Below are positions 11,725 through 20,966 of a DNA stretch of 64,000 nucleotides, piece after piece. The position numbers and the translations under genes are program-made. Under the pieces are notes generated by a model that searched no databases, was not told where the DNA came from, and worked only from the letters and a program-made list of their open reading frames with translations. Every line of letters starts with the position of its first letter. Position 1 is the stretch's first letter. The DNA comes from Pseudomonas lactucae (GTDB lineage: Bacteria; Pseudomonadota; Gammaproteobacteria; Pseudomonadales; Pseudomonadaceae): NCBI RefSeq assembly GCF_016937615.1, contig NZ_JAFHKI010000054.1:1-64000 (forward strand), written 5' to 3'.

Positions 11725-14700
11725 ATGAGCCAGTCACCAGAGAAACTCGGCGTTGAGTTGCCCGCTATCAATTGGCTGATCAAGCTGGGCTATACCCATC
11801 TGCCCGGTAACCAGGTGCAGGTTGAGCATCGTCACTTGGCACCGGTACTGGACAATGTGCTGCAGGCCAGGCTGGTGACCCTTAACCCATGGCTTACGAG
11901 TGCGCCCGGTGGCATCAGTACCGCATTGATTGAGCTACGTAAACGCGTCAGCGATAAGCTGTTGCCCGCTAACAAGGCGTTCTGGGAACAGGTGGTGCAC
12001 CGTTCGGACATCCAGGTGAAGGACGTTGAAGGCAAGCCGCGCAGCGTGTGTTTCTTCGACGCCAGTAACGCAGCTAACAACGACTTCCATGTGGTTGATC
12101 AGTACGTTGGACGCAATGCTGATGGAGATATCTTCCGCCCCGATCTGCTGCTGTTTGTGAATGGCCTGCCACTGGCCATTATTGAATGCAAAGCCAGCCA
12201 TCACCGCCTGGATGAAGCTTTGGGCCAACTGGATGGCTACCAAAGCACATTTCCAACACAGTTTGTATTCAACCAGGTATGCGTTGGACTTAATCGGCGT
12301 GAAGGGCTGTATGGTGCGATCCTTACAAAGCCTGCATATTACGCTCGCTATCGGTTGCAGACGCAGGAGACAGCCGCTGTTGCTGCCTTGTTAGGCGACG
12401 CTCCAAGTGAGCAGGAAAGCGTGCTGTGGGCATTGTTCGAGCCAAGCCGATTCCTGCAACTAATCACACATCTTGTGCTGTTCGAAACCCGCGACGGCAA
12501 GACCGTGAAGAAGCTACCGCGCTATCAGCAATGGCGGGCCGTACGCAAAACGGTGGATCGCCTATGTGCGCCCAAACCCACAGGCGGCGTTGTCTGGCAT
12601 ACCCAGGGTAGCGGCAAGTCGCTGACTATGGCCCTGCTTGCGCGCATGCTGCGTGCCGATAGCACGGGTTTGAACAATCCAACCGTGTTGGTATTGACCG
12701 ACCGCAAAGACCTCGATAAGCAGATATTCGATACCTTCCATGCGGTGGGCATTAATGCCATTCAGGCTGTGTCGGTTGATGGCTTGCTGAAGATGCTGTC
12801 CAACGACTACGGTAGCGTGTTCACCAGCACGGTGCAGAAATTCCAAGAGAATGATCAGCCCAGTGAGAAGGCCGCCGATTCTCCTGATGAAGACGATGAC
12901 ACCCTGCAAGCGAACCGCCACAGGCGGATTCGCGAGGACATGGACTTCTTCATCGTGCATGAACGCAACGTCCGCCACCGGGAGGTGGATGAGAACGGCG
13001 CGTTAGTCAAAGCTAAGTGGGAAGAAATCAGCCGGGAGAAGGTGCACTTCCGGGTGCTGAGCACCAAGCTCAATTTCTATGTGCTGGTCGATGAGGCTCA
13101 CCGTAGCCAGTACGACTTTCTCGCGGCCTTTATGCGCGCCAGTTTGCCCAACGCTAAGTTCATAGCGTTTACCGGTACGCCGCTGCTACAAGAGGATAAA
13201 CACACGCTGGGCGAGTTTGGTGGTGGTGAATACATCGACGAATATCGCCTACATGAAGCAGTGGCGGATGGCGCAACCCTACCGATCAAATACCAAGATG
13301 CCTGGGTGGCATTGTCGGCCAATGCTGATTTGGATGCCGCCTTCAAAGAGCAGTTCGTTGACCAGAGTGAAGTTCGCCAGCACGAGTTGAAGCGTGAGTT
13401 GCTGCGCAGCTGGCGTCAGGCTGGCGACCGTATGGAGCAGGTCGCGGAGCATCTGGTCGAGCACTTCCTCAGTAACGTAAAGGCCAAGGGCCTGAAGGCC
13501 ATGCTGGTGTGCGATGGCCGCGATATGGCGGTGCGTTACAAGGATCTGCTCGATGCGATCATGGTCAAGCGGGCGAAAAAAGGGCTGCCAACCTTTGACA
13601 GCAAGGTGGTTATTTCCTTGGCCAGCATTACCTCTTCGCGTACGGGGGCTTCTGCCATGGACGAGGCAGCAGAGTACGAGGTGGATGCTGACAAGATTCG
13701 AAGCATTGAGGAGCGGGTCAAAGCTGAAGTGAAAGCCGGAAAGACTCCTGTGGCCATGCCGTCCGAACAGATTGGCAACTTTGTCAGCAAGCTGTTCCCC
13801 CTGCCCTACGGGGAGGAAAGTGAAGGGCTTGATGGTAAACCGCAGGTGAACAACGTCGGGCTGATCATCGTTTCCGACATGCTACTGACCGGGTGGGATG
13901 CCCCGATTGTTGGCACCATGTACCTCGACAAGCCGCTTAAGGAACACACCCTGTTGCAGGCTATCGCACGGGTGAACCGCACCCTGTCCGGCAAGAATGC
14001 CGGTTACATTGTGGATTACCACGGAGTAGTCGAACACCTTGACCATGCGCTGAAGATTTACGGCGGCGACGTGAAGCCTTCGCAGGTCTGGGAAGGCGTT
14101 GAAACTGAACTGCCCAAGCTGCAAGCCACGCTCGACCGCATACTCAAGCTGCTACCGAAAAAGCATGACCCGGTGGCGCAGCGTGAGGCGTACAAGGATG
14201 ACGCCGAGCGCTTCCTTGATCCTGCCACTAGGCTAGACATGGTCGAGGCGTTCCTCGACTTGGTAAAGCAGTTCAACCGCTCTGTGGACATCATCCTGCC
14301 GGATGTGCGTGGCGTACCCTTCAAGCCCTACTTCACCCTGTTAGGTGAAATAAGACTGATGCTACGGGACAAGCTACCGGGTAATACCTACAAGGAGCGC
14401 ATCACCAAGCTGGAATCCGCACTGCTTCAACAACTGCTGGATGAGTACATCGCCGCCAGCCCGGCTAAGAGTCTGCTGGGCCATGCGGTATCGATTTTGG
14501 ATGCCAGTGATATGGAGCGCTTAAAGAAGCTGGCGAGTCCCGGTAGTCGCGCCTTGGTGATGAAGAACCAGCTGAAGCAAACCATCGTCACGGGTAAGGA
14601 TAAGGATCCAGCATTCTTCGACAAGATAGCCGAGGAGTTGGAAAAGCTGCTGGAAGAGGAAAAGGCGGGTCGCATTACCCAGGCCAAATTTCTGGAGCAA

Positions 14701-15009
14701 CTGGAGTTGTTCAGCCAGCGTATTCAGGACAAGGACAACACCGGTTTTAATAAGCCCGCGCATTCAGCGGTGTACCATTACCTTGCCGCCTTACTGGCTG
14801 ATAACACGGCAAGAGTGGCAACGACCAAGCTGTTCGAGGATGAAATGCTGAATCGTGCTTTGGCTACTGAAAACTGGAAAAAAATGCCGGATACGCACCC
14901 TGACTTCAGAGACCATCTACGGGGGGTGTTGATGCCTCTGGCGGGTTGGGAGCGCTCAGTAGCACGTGATCACGCCAAGCGAATCTTCGAAATTTTGCTG
15001 AAAAACTAA
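11725..15009 (+). CDS. hsdR: Type I restriction-modification system endonuclease subunit HsdR
   Basis: HsdR (1094 residues) is the motor and nuclease subunit that translocates unmodified DNA and cuts it at a distance. The N-terminal PD-(D/E)XK nuclease shows RPDLLLF with D140 and the catalytic pair E154-x-K156 (IIECKAS). The SF2 translocase has Walker A TQGSGKS (293-299), the DEAH box VDEAHRSQ, motif III FTGTPLL and the later motif [11 protein letters not shown]-like LLTGWDAP. The C-terminal helical part mediates assembly with HsdM. The length is normal and no frame break is seen. It follows the LOTUS-like pseudogene by 3 bp and is followed by a YgjP-like protease gene after 13 bp. Confidence 0.96.
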   Translation: MSQSPEKLGVELPAINWLIKLGYTHLPGNQVQVEHRHLAPVLDNVLQARLVTLNPWLTSAPGGISTALIELRKRVSDKLLPANKAFWEQVVHRSDIQVKDVEGKPRSVCFFDASNAANNDFHVVDQYVGRNADGDIFRPDLLLFVNGLPLAIIECKASHHRLDEALGQLDGYQSTFPTQFVFNQVCVGLNRREGLYGAILTKPAYYARYRLQTQETAAVAALLGDAPSEQESVLWALFEPSRFLQLITHLVLFETRDGKTVKKLPRYQQWRAVRKTVDRLCAPKPTGGVVWHTQGSGKSLTMALLARMLRADSTGLNNPTVLVLTDRKDLDKQIFDTFHAVGINAIQAVSVDGLLKMLSNDYGSVFTSTVQKFQENDQPSEKAADSPDEDDDTLQANRHRRIREDMDFFIVHERNVRHREVDENGALVKAKWEEISREKVHFRVLSTKLNFYVLVDEAHRSQYDFLAAFMRASLPNAKFIAFTGTPLLQEDKHTLGEFGGGEYIDEYRLHEAVADGATLPIKYQDAWVALSANADLDAAFKEQFVDQSEVRQHELKRELLRSWRQAGDRMEQVAEHLVEHFLSNVKAKGLKAMLVCDGRDMAVRYKDLLDAIMVKRAKKGLPTFDSKVVISLASITSSRTGASAMDEAAEYEVDADKIRSIEERVKAEVKAGKTPVAMPSEQIGNFVSKLFPLPYGEESEGLDGKPQVNNVGLIIVSDMLLTGWDAPIVGTMYLDKPLKEHTLLQAIARVNRTLSGKNAGYIVDYHGVVEHLDHALKIYGGDVKPSQVWEGVETELPKLQATLDRILKLLPKKHDPVAQREAYKDDAERFLDPATRLDMVEAFLDLVKQFNRSVDIILPDVRGVPFKPYFTLLGEIRLMLRDKLPGNTYKERITKLESALLQQLLDEYIAASPAKSLLGHAVSILDASDMERLKKLASPGSRALVMKNQLKQTIVTGKDKDPAFFDKIAEELEKLLEEEKAGRITQAKFLEQLELFSQRIQDKDNTGFNKPAHSAVYHYLAALLADNTARVATTKLFEDEMLNRALATENWKKMPDTHPDFRDHLRGVLMPLAGWERSVARDHAKRIFEILLKN

Positions 15010-15022
15010 CGCGGCGTTGACC

Positions 15023-15733
15023 ATGCCAGTATTGAATTACGGCCAAACGACTATCGAGTGGCGCTTCCAGCTCGATGCCAAGCTCAAGCGCCATTATGTG
15101 ACAGTGGAACGGGGACGACCTGTGCTTCTGCGTGGGCCGCAGGTGGATGAGCCTGAACAAGAGGCTTTGGTGTTGCGTCGTGCGCGCTGGATTCGCGAAA
15201 AGCTGGCTCAGGTGAATCAGCCCCTGGCTAGCGAGCCCATCGTGACGGGTAGCCGTCTGCGCTATGCCGGGCGCACCTACTTCACCGAAGTCAGGCATGC
15301 GCCGGATATTCTCAAGCCCCGACTGACCTTCACCGCATCACGCTTTATTGTGAGTAACCCTGATGGTGCGAGCATCCATTCCGATGTCTTGATGCCATTG
15401 CTGGAGCGTTTCTACCGGGAACGTGCTCAGGAGAAGCTGATGCTACGTGTTCGCCATTGGCAGCGTGAAACCGGTCTTCAGGCAACAGGCACTCGCATCC
15501 GTCATTTCCAAAGTCGTTGGGCCAGCTGTGATGCTAACAATACACTTGAATTTCATCCGCGCGTGATGGAGCTACCGGCTAGCGTGCAGGACTATGTCAT
15601 TGTTCATGAACTCTGTCATACGATGGAGAAAAACCACACCAAGGCATTCTGGGCCCTGGTGGCTAGCCACATGCCCGATTGGCAGAAGCAGCATCGGGTA
15701 CTGGAGCAGGCGGCATTTGGGGACGCGGTGTGA
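15023..15733 (+). CDS. YgjP-like zinc metallopeptidase linked to the hsd operon
   Basis: A 236-residue protein of the YgjP (DUF45, minigluzincin-like) metallopeptidase family. The zinc motif HELCH (195-199) is followed by a third ligand in NHTKAFW (H206), the short form typical of this family. The preceding QSRWASCDANNTLEFHPRVMELP is also family-characteristic. ATG 15023 is preferred to an in-frame TTG 6 bp upstream. It starts 13 bp after hsdR, so it is probably co-expressed with it. Such genes are recurrent partners of type I restriction loci, but their substrate is not known to me. A role in restricting or recycling the enzyme would be inference. Confidence 0.85.
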   Translation: MPVLNYGQTTIEWRFQLDAKLKRHYVTVERGRPVLLRGPQVDEPEQEALVLRRARWIREKLAQVNQPLASEPIVTGSRLRYAGRTYFTEVRHAPDILKPRLTFTASRFIVSNPDGASIHSDVLMPLLERFYRERAQEKLMLRVRHWQRETGLQATGTRIRHFQSRWASCDANNTLEFHPRVMELPASVQDYVIVHELCHTMEKNHTKAFWALVASHMPDWQKQHRVLEQAAFGDAV

Positions 15734-15791
15734 TATCTAATGTCGACATCGAAGATGTTTGGAGGGCTCGACAGAGATAGCGAGAGGTTGG

Positions 15792-16022
15792 TCAAAGCTC
15801 GACGGTCAGCATCCTGATGCCCACGCCTGAGCAAAAGCGCCCGACGGCAGTCAGTGAGCGCCAGTAACGCACTGGCTCCCGTCGCGAGCGGATTGGCAGC
15901 CACCTGGCGCCGAGGCGCAGCTCCAGGCGCCAGGCCTCGCCGTCGCGCAGCACGCGAAACTCCCGCGCCGCCCCGGTCTCGACCAACGCGGCCAGGGTTT
16001 CCTGCTCGATGGCTTTCTTCAT
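15792..16022 (-). CDS. Small protein resembling ParC-type partition-associated proteins
   Basis: A 76-residue protein starting at ATG 16022 (MKKAIEQETLAALVETGAAR). The pattern ETL.AL.E.GA, then RVLRDGEAWRLELRLG and a short segment VRYWRSLTAVGRF ending VGI, resembles the N-terminal part of proteins annotated in plasmids and integrative elements as ParC-family or partition-associated. I have only this general resemblance to go on. It lies downstream of a 19-bp perfect palindrome (16144-16162) on the same strand, which could be its operator. It converges with the upstream metallopeptidase gene (15733). Confidence 0.5.
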   Translation of the reverse strand: MKKAIEQETLAALVETGAAREFRVLRDGEAWRLELRLGARWLPIRSRREPVRYWRSLTAVGRFCSGVGIRMLTVEL

Positions 16023-16143
16023 GTCATACCCTCCAGCGCGACGGCTTAACCATAGCCCAGGGTACTGGTAGTGCGCAGCATGCCGATCTGGTGCTCAGTA
16101 TCCAGTCGGCATGTCACCAGCGCCGGCCCGACCGTGGGGGCCG

Positions 16144-16162
16144 ATTGACCATAATGGTCAAT
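16144..16162. promoter_or_regulatory. Perfect 19-bp palindrome, operator-like
   Basis: ATTGACCAT-A-ATGGTCAAT, two perfect 9-bp arms around one base. It sits 122 bp upstream of the 76-residue gene and 27 bp beyond the stop of the 261-residue gene, both on the minus strand. It could be a dimeric repressor site or a recombination-related site. Confidence 0.5.
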
Positions 16163-16188
16163 TACGCGCAGCTCAAATCGTAGGGAGG

Positions 16189-16974
16189 TTAGGAATGTCC
16201 CTGACGTTCCTGAGCCTTGCGAAAGGCTAAGGCCATGGTCGTGGTCGCTGCAGTCTGCTCAGTCGGTTTTTTCGGCTCACGCTGGACGTTGGGCCAGCGT
16301 GGACTGGACGTCTTAATCAACGAGGCAGTTCGCTTATCTGCAGGGATGGGTTTCGCCGACTCAGCCGGTGTATTTCGCCCATATCTCGCTTGAGCAAGCA
16401 GGCTGTACACGTCGAGGGTGACTGGCGAGCCCTGCGGGAGCAGAATCGACAGCAGAAAGTGACCGTCGCTTAAGGCTTTAATCTGCGCCAGGTTGTGCTC
16501 GGACAGCACCTGATGGTGTTGATGGTGCGCCACGACCCGCCGCAGGTAGAGGGAAAGGTGCTGTCCCTGACGAGTTCCGGTCAGCTTGAGGTAGCTTTTG
16601 TCGATGCCTGTGATCGCTTCGATAATGAACGGTTGCCAGCCGGCGCGCTGCCAAGCATAGGTGGTTGGCTCACCTGTGGCTGGAGCTTTACCTGGTCGGC
16701 TGCTAGTGTCGGTGCAGGGATGTTTAGGCCAAGGCGGGCCCAGCTCGTCGAAGAAAACTCGGCCACCCCTGGCCGATTGATAAAAGAACACCGCCGCCCC
16801 GCACACTGGGCAGCTGGCGTTGGGATTGACGTAGCTGTGGTAGGTATTGGTAAGTGAAATGAACCAGCCGCTGGGGGCCAATGGCGCGCTAAAGGTATTG
16901 ATGGATCGCCCCATATGTCCATCACCGCCCCAACCACAACTGCAGTTTTTAGGATGATTCCAGGCATTACACAT
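16189..16974 (-). CDS. Uncharacterised protein with a Cys-rich N-terminus and zinc-ribbon-like motif
   Basis: A 261-residue protein. ATG 16974 is chosen because an AAGGAGG sequence lies 5 bp upstream on that strand; a GTG two codons earlier is less likely. The N-terminus MCNAWNHPKNCSCGWGG has four cysteines and two Asn/His pairs. CPVCGAAVFFYQS near residue 57 looks like one knuckle of a zinc ribbon, and the segment GGRVFFDELGPPWPKHPC adds further Cys/His. The C-terminus is basic and low-complexity (Lys/Thr/Pro). Proteins with this MCN..NHP..C.CGWGG start occur in many bacteria without assigned function. It is divergent from the 62-residue gene at 17168. I cannot assign a role. Confidence 0.7.
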   Translation of the reverse strand: MCNAWNHPKNCSCGWGGDGHMGRSINTFSAPLAPSGWFISLTNTYHSYVNPNASCPVCGAAVFFYQSARGGRVFFDELGPPWPKHPCTDTSSRPGKAPATGEPTTYAWQRAGWQPFIIEAITGIDKSYLKLTGTRQGQHLSLYLRRVVAHHQHHQVLSEHNLAQIKALSDGHFLLSILLPQGSPVTLDVYSLLAQARYGRNTPAESAKPIPADKRTASLIKTSSPRWPNVQREPKKPTEQTAATTTMALAFRKAQERQGHS

Positions 16975-17167
16975 CAGCACCTCCTTGTGGTCGCGAATGG
17001 CGGTATTTTCCTAGTCACTCTCAGCTTTTCAATCGGCTCCTATTCAAGGGGCGTAGGCTGCTTGTATAGCACTCGACTGTTCTGGTGGAATCCTAGTAAC
17101 TGACGACCGGTGTGTCGCCGGGGGCTGGCAATGCTACGTTGAATGAAATCGTACGGAGGGTCTCAGT

Positions 17168-17356
17168 ATGGGCTGGTTCAGAAAACCTCGACAACTCACC
17201 TACTGGGAGCGCCGTGAACAAGCGTTCATTGATGCCGTGAACAAGCTAAAAACCTTGCACGTTACCCCTGAAGGGGCGATGTACATCGATCCAGAAGAGC
17301 TTCGCGAGCAAATCATTGCTTCTCGAGAACAACTAAAGCAATTCGTCGTTAAGTAG
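17168..17356 (+). CDS. Small uncharacterised protein (62 residues)
   Basis: A 62-residue ORF starting MGWFRKPRQLTYWERREQAF behind GGAGGGTCTCAGT, a good ribosome-binding site 7 bp upstream. It is charged, predicted helical, and ends EQLKQFVVK. No family is recognised. It stands alone on the plus strand between a divergent gene (16974) and the convergent Kiwa pair. The strong ribosome-binding site and the clean start support a real gene. Confidence 0.6.
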   Translation: MGWFRKPRQLTYWERREQAFIDAVNKLKTLHVTPEGAMYIDPEELREQIIASREQLKQFVVK

Positions 17357-17463
17357 AAGGAAAAGTAAGCGGCGCGCCAGTCGGTTTTCCGCCCTCCGAA
17401 TTTTAGCGCCGCCAGCGGGCAGGCTGGTATTTACTAAGTGGTGCTCCTGGATTTTTCGTAGGG

Positions 17464-18378
17464 TTAAATTTGTACGGCATCAGGTACGTCGTAAATATTA
17501 CTCGTGACTTCACTCATCAGACGGTGATCCAACAGGACTTGTAGAATTGTAGGTGCTGTTAAATTGCAGACAACAATCTTGCCGTTGACTTGATCAAAAT
17601 TCATTCCCCAGTTCCTAAGCGTATTAACCTGTTTTAGACTGTTTATAAAGCCAGGATTGGAATAAAGAGATTTTTGCTCAATCGTGGCCATGCGTCGTAA
17701 TTGCGTGGAGTTAGTCCCGATGTACTCTACAAGGGGGGTGATGTCAGAAAATAAATTTGAGAAATCAGCGTTAGTTTGCAACACCATGAAGGCTTGTTTG
17801 TAAGCTTCTTTGTACTGCATTAATGATTCGAATGCGCGCTTAGAGGTGATAAGCAAAGTGTCCGCTGAGCAGTAAAAGTCAAAGTTTTTTTCTATAGTGA
17901 AACCATTGTCCTCAGCTGCTGAGAGCTCACCATTACTGAAAATCATATTGATAAACTTGTTGGGGTATGACGTTTTCCATGAAGCGGTCGAGCGCTTTAC
18001 AGCATAGAGCGTCTGCCCATTATGAGAAAACTTGACTACGTAACCTTGAGCACCCTTTAGTTCGTCGACTGAGGTTACCGCGCACTCAGGCTCGGGGCGA
18101 TCTACCTGCGATTTTAGTAGCAAAAAATTGGTTGCGAGGGCTGGGGCAGTTAAACAACTATTTTCATTAGTTTGAGCAAGGTAAGAGTATTGTGCGAACT
18201 CGGTCGTACGATTTGCTTCTCGGATAAGCACATTTTTAAGAAGGAGATTTACTTTGTCATCTGTTTGAACGTAAGCAGTGTTGAATTTTCGATCTGTTGT
18301 GCTTTTCTTAAATATCCATAGATGGACGGTAGAATCGGTATAGTTAAAGTTTTTAAAACTGTCAAAGTGCGCTTTCAT
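17464..18378 (-). CDS. kwaB: Kiwa anti-phage protein KwaB (DUF4868 family)
   Basis: KwaB is the soluble effector of the Kiwa anti-phage system and works with the membrane protein KwaA. The 304-residue product matches the DUF4868 pattern: an N-terminal beta-rich half, GYVVKFSHNGQTLYAVKRST near the middle, then INMIFSNGELSAAED and FTIEKNFDFYC, then the helical FESLMQYKEAYKQAF. It starts 2 bp after the kwaA stop. Base composition is clearly AT-richer than the core genes, which fits acquisition. The C-terminal region (LVEYIGTNSTQLRRMATIEQK onward) is predicted to be helical. Pairing and order with kwaA make the call strong. Confidence 0.88.
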   Translation of the reverse strand: MKAHFDSFKNFNYTDSTVHLWIFKKSTTDRKFNTAYVQTDDKVNLLLKNVLIREANRTTEFAQYSYLAQTNENSCLTAPALATNFLLLKSQVDRPEPECAVTSVDELKGAQGYVVKFSHNGQTLYAVKRSTASWKTSYPNKFINMIFSNGELSAAEDNGFTIEKNFDFYCSADTLLITSKRAFESLMQYKEAYKQAFMVLQTNADFSNLFSDITPLVEYIGTNSTQLRRMATIEQKSLYSNPGFINSLKQVNTLRNWGMNFDQVNGKIVVCNLTAPTILQVLLDHRLMSEVTSNIYDVPDAVQI

Positions 18379-18380
18379 GG

Positions 18381-18962
18381 CTACTCCTTGCAGATATAGA
18401 AATCTTGGATAGTTTGTGCTTTATAATGCCCTGGCGGGAAAGAATCTTTTTTCAAGATTTTCACCACTCGCGTCACACCATTGATTTTGATATTGGCCTC
18501 GTAGAGATTCCAACCGAAAATCAGCAGGAGAGGATTCATGATTATTTGTCCAGATTTATAGGTGATAGCAAACATCCACAAAAGAAATATGAGAAACCCT
18601 AAAAGCTTTTCTGGCTCTGAATAGCTAATGCCCATAAACGAAACGACATAAGGAAATGTATAGTTGATAATTTCATTGGGCACTGCTTTAACGGAAACTA
18701 CTTCAATGCAGTGGGGGAAGCTAATTCGTTTGAATAGCTCACTTGCTAAAGCGGCAGAGCTTATAGTTAATATAATGAATGCTATTGCTAATATCGGATT
18801 TTTAAATGGGTTGATCGCACAGGTCAATGCCACAAGTTCTCTAGGAGCGCAAAAAGAGCGAGACCACCAGTCGAATGGAATATTTTGGATCGCGAGAATT
18901 ATCGCCAGTGGCGTATAAGAGCCGATAAATATTAGGAATGCAGAGATCAGTCTAAATTGCAA
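18381..18962 (-). CDS. kwaA: Kiwa anti-phage membrane protein KwaA
   Basis: A 193-residue integral membrane protein directly upstream of kwaB. Hydrophobic segments are visible at about residues 4-25 (LISAFLIFIGSYTPLAIILA), 55-72 (NPILAIAFIILTISSAAL), 100-125 and 122-150 (GFLIFLLWMFAITYK, IMNPLLLIFGW), giving roughly four membrane spans as in known KwaA. The SYTPL motif in the first span is also seen in that family. A cytoplasmic tail rich in Lys follows the last span. Known Kiwa systems sense phage infection at the membrane through KwaA and act through KwaB. Low G+C, like its partner. Confidence 0.85.
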   Translation of the reverse strand: MQFRLISAFLIFIGSYTPLAIILAIQNIPFDWWSRSFCAPRELVALTCAINPFKNPILAIAFIILTISSAALASELFKRISFPHCIEVVSVKAVPNEIINYTFPYVVSFMGISYSEPEKLLGFLIFLLWMFAITYKSGQIIMNPLLLIFGWNLYEANIKINGVTRVVKILKKDSFPPGHYKAQTIQDFYICKE

Positions 18963-19211
18963 AATAGCACCTCCCAGTTAAGGTGCTTAGTGCTTCTTCA
19001 AAATTACTTTGAGCTTTTCCTTGCTCCACCATTAGTGATTTCCCTTTAGCGAATGGCTAAAAGCTATCATGGCCTGCTTCCATACGCCCGCAATTTGTGA
19101 CAGAAGGCAGGCAGTTGCCCATACCATTTGGTGGAAGTCAGGACGGCTGCAAAATATCGTCGCCGTTTCAGTCTGCCTGTGGTGCCATCGGTAATCGCGC
19201 TGACCGAACAA

Positions 19212-20129
19212 TTAGGCTTTTTTGGAGGTTTCATTGCTGACGGGACGGAATGAGCCACTTGCGCGCCGTTTACTTGGCAGGCTAAAACCCTCCCAGCCTA
19301 ATGGGTCTGACCATCCGAAAAGCTCCCGCTCAACCGTTTTTCCTAGATTATGGAATGGCTCAATCAGCGATCCTTCTTCGTTGAGGGTGCCCAAGAAAAG
19401 CCATTTTCTAAAGGAATTCATACTATGCGCATAAAAAGCGAGTTCGTGAACAAGGGACGAGCCATGAGGAAATACGTACCATACTTTTTCAAAATACGTT
19501 CGAGCCAAGCTAGCCAGCTTGAGCAAGTCTGCGGCAGCTCTCTCCTCTTTTCGCGAAGTGTCTCCCACCCTTATAAATATGGCTGCCTTGGGGTGCCCAT
19601 CCACTTGGATCATGAAGAACTGATTGAATAAATCAGAATGAACGACCTTTATCATTTCTCCTTCGGAATAACCGAAAAAGTCTGGCCCCGATATCTCCAG
19701 CAACTCGCCGCACCGACGTTCGTGCTCGGCGACTCGGGAGCGAGCGCGGGCGCGACTGGTGGTGGTGGGCGTGCCCACGCTTTTCGCATGACCTTCTGTA
19801 ATATTGCGAAGGTCGAGCAAAGTCTGTTGGTTAGCGAGCGTGCTTTGCAGAAGTGACAAAGCTACTTCACTGTTGAGCTGGTGTAGTCGTTCAAGCTGTT
19901 CAATGTGAGCGTAACCGCAGCCCACCTGTTCAGAGGAACATGGCCCTGCAATACGATCCAGGAAATTGCCGGCTTTCAGCATTCGCGAAACGACCTTGGC
20001 GTCGTACCCCTGCTCGTCTGCGAGTTTTCGGATCAGCAGGTTGATGCTGTCGTTTCCCTGGTAGGCATCCAATTGCGCCTGCACATTTTTGTATAGCGTG
20101 TACCAGTGTTGGCGTGCCTGCCTACCCAT
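19212..20129 (-). CDS. Uncharacterised protein divergent from tnsA, possible element regulator
   Basis: A 305-residue protein from ATG 20129, which has GGGGA 5 bp upstream. An alternative ATG at 20180 would add 17 residues but would place the start inside the inverted repeat described at 20173. Near the N-terminus, LIRKLADEQGYDAKVVSRMLKAG looks like a helix-turn-helix. The middle holds an Arg-rich stretch (SRARARSRVAEHERRCGELL), and the C-terminal half is mixed alpha/beta (FFMIQVDGHPKAAIFIRVGD, WYVFPHGSSLVHELAFYAH). No family is recognised. It is transcribed away from tnsA across a shared control region, so a repressor or accessory transposition role is possible but unproven. Confidence 0.7.
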   Translation of the reverse strand: MGRQARQHWYTLYKNVQAQLDAYQGNDSINLLIRKLADEQGYDAKVVSRMLKAGNFLDRIAGPCSSEQVGCGYAHIEQLERLHQLNSEVALSLLQSTLANQQTLLDLRNITEGHAKSVGTPTTTSRARARSRVAEHERRCGELLEISGPDFFGYSEGEMIKVVHSDLFNQFFMIQVDGHPKAAIFIRVGDTSRKEERAAADLLKLASLARTYFEKVWYVFPHGSSLVHELAFYAHSMNSFRKWLFLGTLNEEGSLIEPFHNLGKTVERELFGWSDPLGWEGFSLPSKRRASGSFRPVSNETSKKA

Positions 20130-20172
20130 TTCAATCCCCAAGCTAACCGTGTAGTCCAGATGTGTCCTTTGA

Positions 20173-20247
20173 GTACACATCACCAAATCTTGACAGTCTA
20201 TCGACCTCGGGCTATACCTAACAGCTCAATTATTTGGTGAAGTGTAC
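20173..20247. promoter_or_regulatory. Divergent control region: tnsA promoter flanked by a 16-bp inverted repeat
   Basis: GTACACATCACCAAAT (20173-20188) is repeated inverted as ATTTGGTGAAGTGTAC (20232-20247), 15 of 16 bases matching. Between the arms is TTGACA (20190-20195), a 17-bp spacer and TATACC (20213-20218), a near-ideal sigma70 promoter reading toward tnsA. The right arm ends 2 bp before the tnsA ATG, so a protein bound there would block both transcription and translation. Confidence 0.7.
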
Positions 20248-20249
20248 CA

Positions 20250-20966
20250 ATGAAGTCTGACAGTAAAAGCCATGCTTTCAGCCGAGACGTTGCAAAACGG
20301 GTCAGGCGTTCGCGCAGGGCATATGTCATGTGCTCGGCAAAAAATGGCAATGTCGAAATCCGAGTGGAGTCTCGGCTTGAGCAATCCGTTGCTCAGGTGT
20401 TCGAGCTGGATCCCCGAGTTCGCTCCTACCGGGCACAACCGTTCACTCTCGATTTATCAACGGGTGATCTGTTATTAGAGAAGCACCTGATCAAACCTCA
20501 GGGCACGATGTATTACACGCCTGATTTTTCTGTCCTCTTGGACGAGCTACAGGTTGTCGTGGAGGTAAAACCTCGTCTTTTTGTGGAGGAGCAAACTGAG
20601 TTCCTGAGGTTGGTGAGAAGTGCCCTGCTGAGTAAAGGCATGCGCTTCATCGTTATTTCTGAAGATGACTTTAAGGGTCACTACCTCAGAAATGTTCAGC
20701 TGTTCATACCCTATTTAACACAAGCATCGGCTGCTCTCTCGCAGTGGGCCGCTCCTTTGCAAACACTTACTCCCGACCGCCTCAAAGGCCCTGTCCGCCA
20801 AATCCTGGATACAGGCTTACCGGCGAACTACCAGCTCGCAGCGGGGGTGCTACTCGGGGTTGTCAAATTTGACCTTGAGATACACCAGTTCGAGCTGATG
20901 GATTTTGAAATTGCGCCTGCATTTGGCTCGTTGGAAGCCTTTGAGGTGATTCGTTATGAACTCTAA
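20250..20966 (+). CDS. tnsA: TnsA-like transposon endonuclease
   Basis: TnsA (238 residues) makes the 5' strand cuts at the element ends, giving cut-and-paste transposition together with TnsB. It has the restriction-endonuclease-like catalytic pattern: Glu in RVESRLEQ (E40/E44), Asp in YYTPDFSV (D92), and E105-V-K107 in VVVEVKPRLF. A C-terminal helical region (about 165-238) would contact TnsC. The final codons overlap tnsB by 11 bp, indicating coupling. TnsA with both catalytic motifs intact suggests an element that moves without leaving cointegrates. Confidence 0.92.
   Translation: MKSDSKSHAFSRDVAKRVRRSRRAYVMCSAKNGNVEIRVESRLEQSVAQVFELDPRVRSYRAQPFTLDLSTGDLLLEKHLIKPQGTMYYTPDFSVLLDELQVVVEVKPRLFVEEQTEFLRLVRSALLSKGMRFIVISEDDFKGHYLRNVQLFIPYLTQASAALSQWAAPLQTLTPDRLKGPVRQILDTGLPANYQLAAGVLLGVVKFDLEIHQFELMDFEIAPAFGSLEAFEVIRYEL

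Noticed and set aside
19067-19258. 63-codon minus-strand open frame between kwaA and the 305-residue gene
   Set aside because: It overlaps the end of the larger gene, lacks a good start context and looks random.
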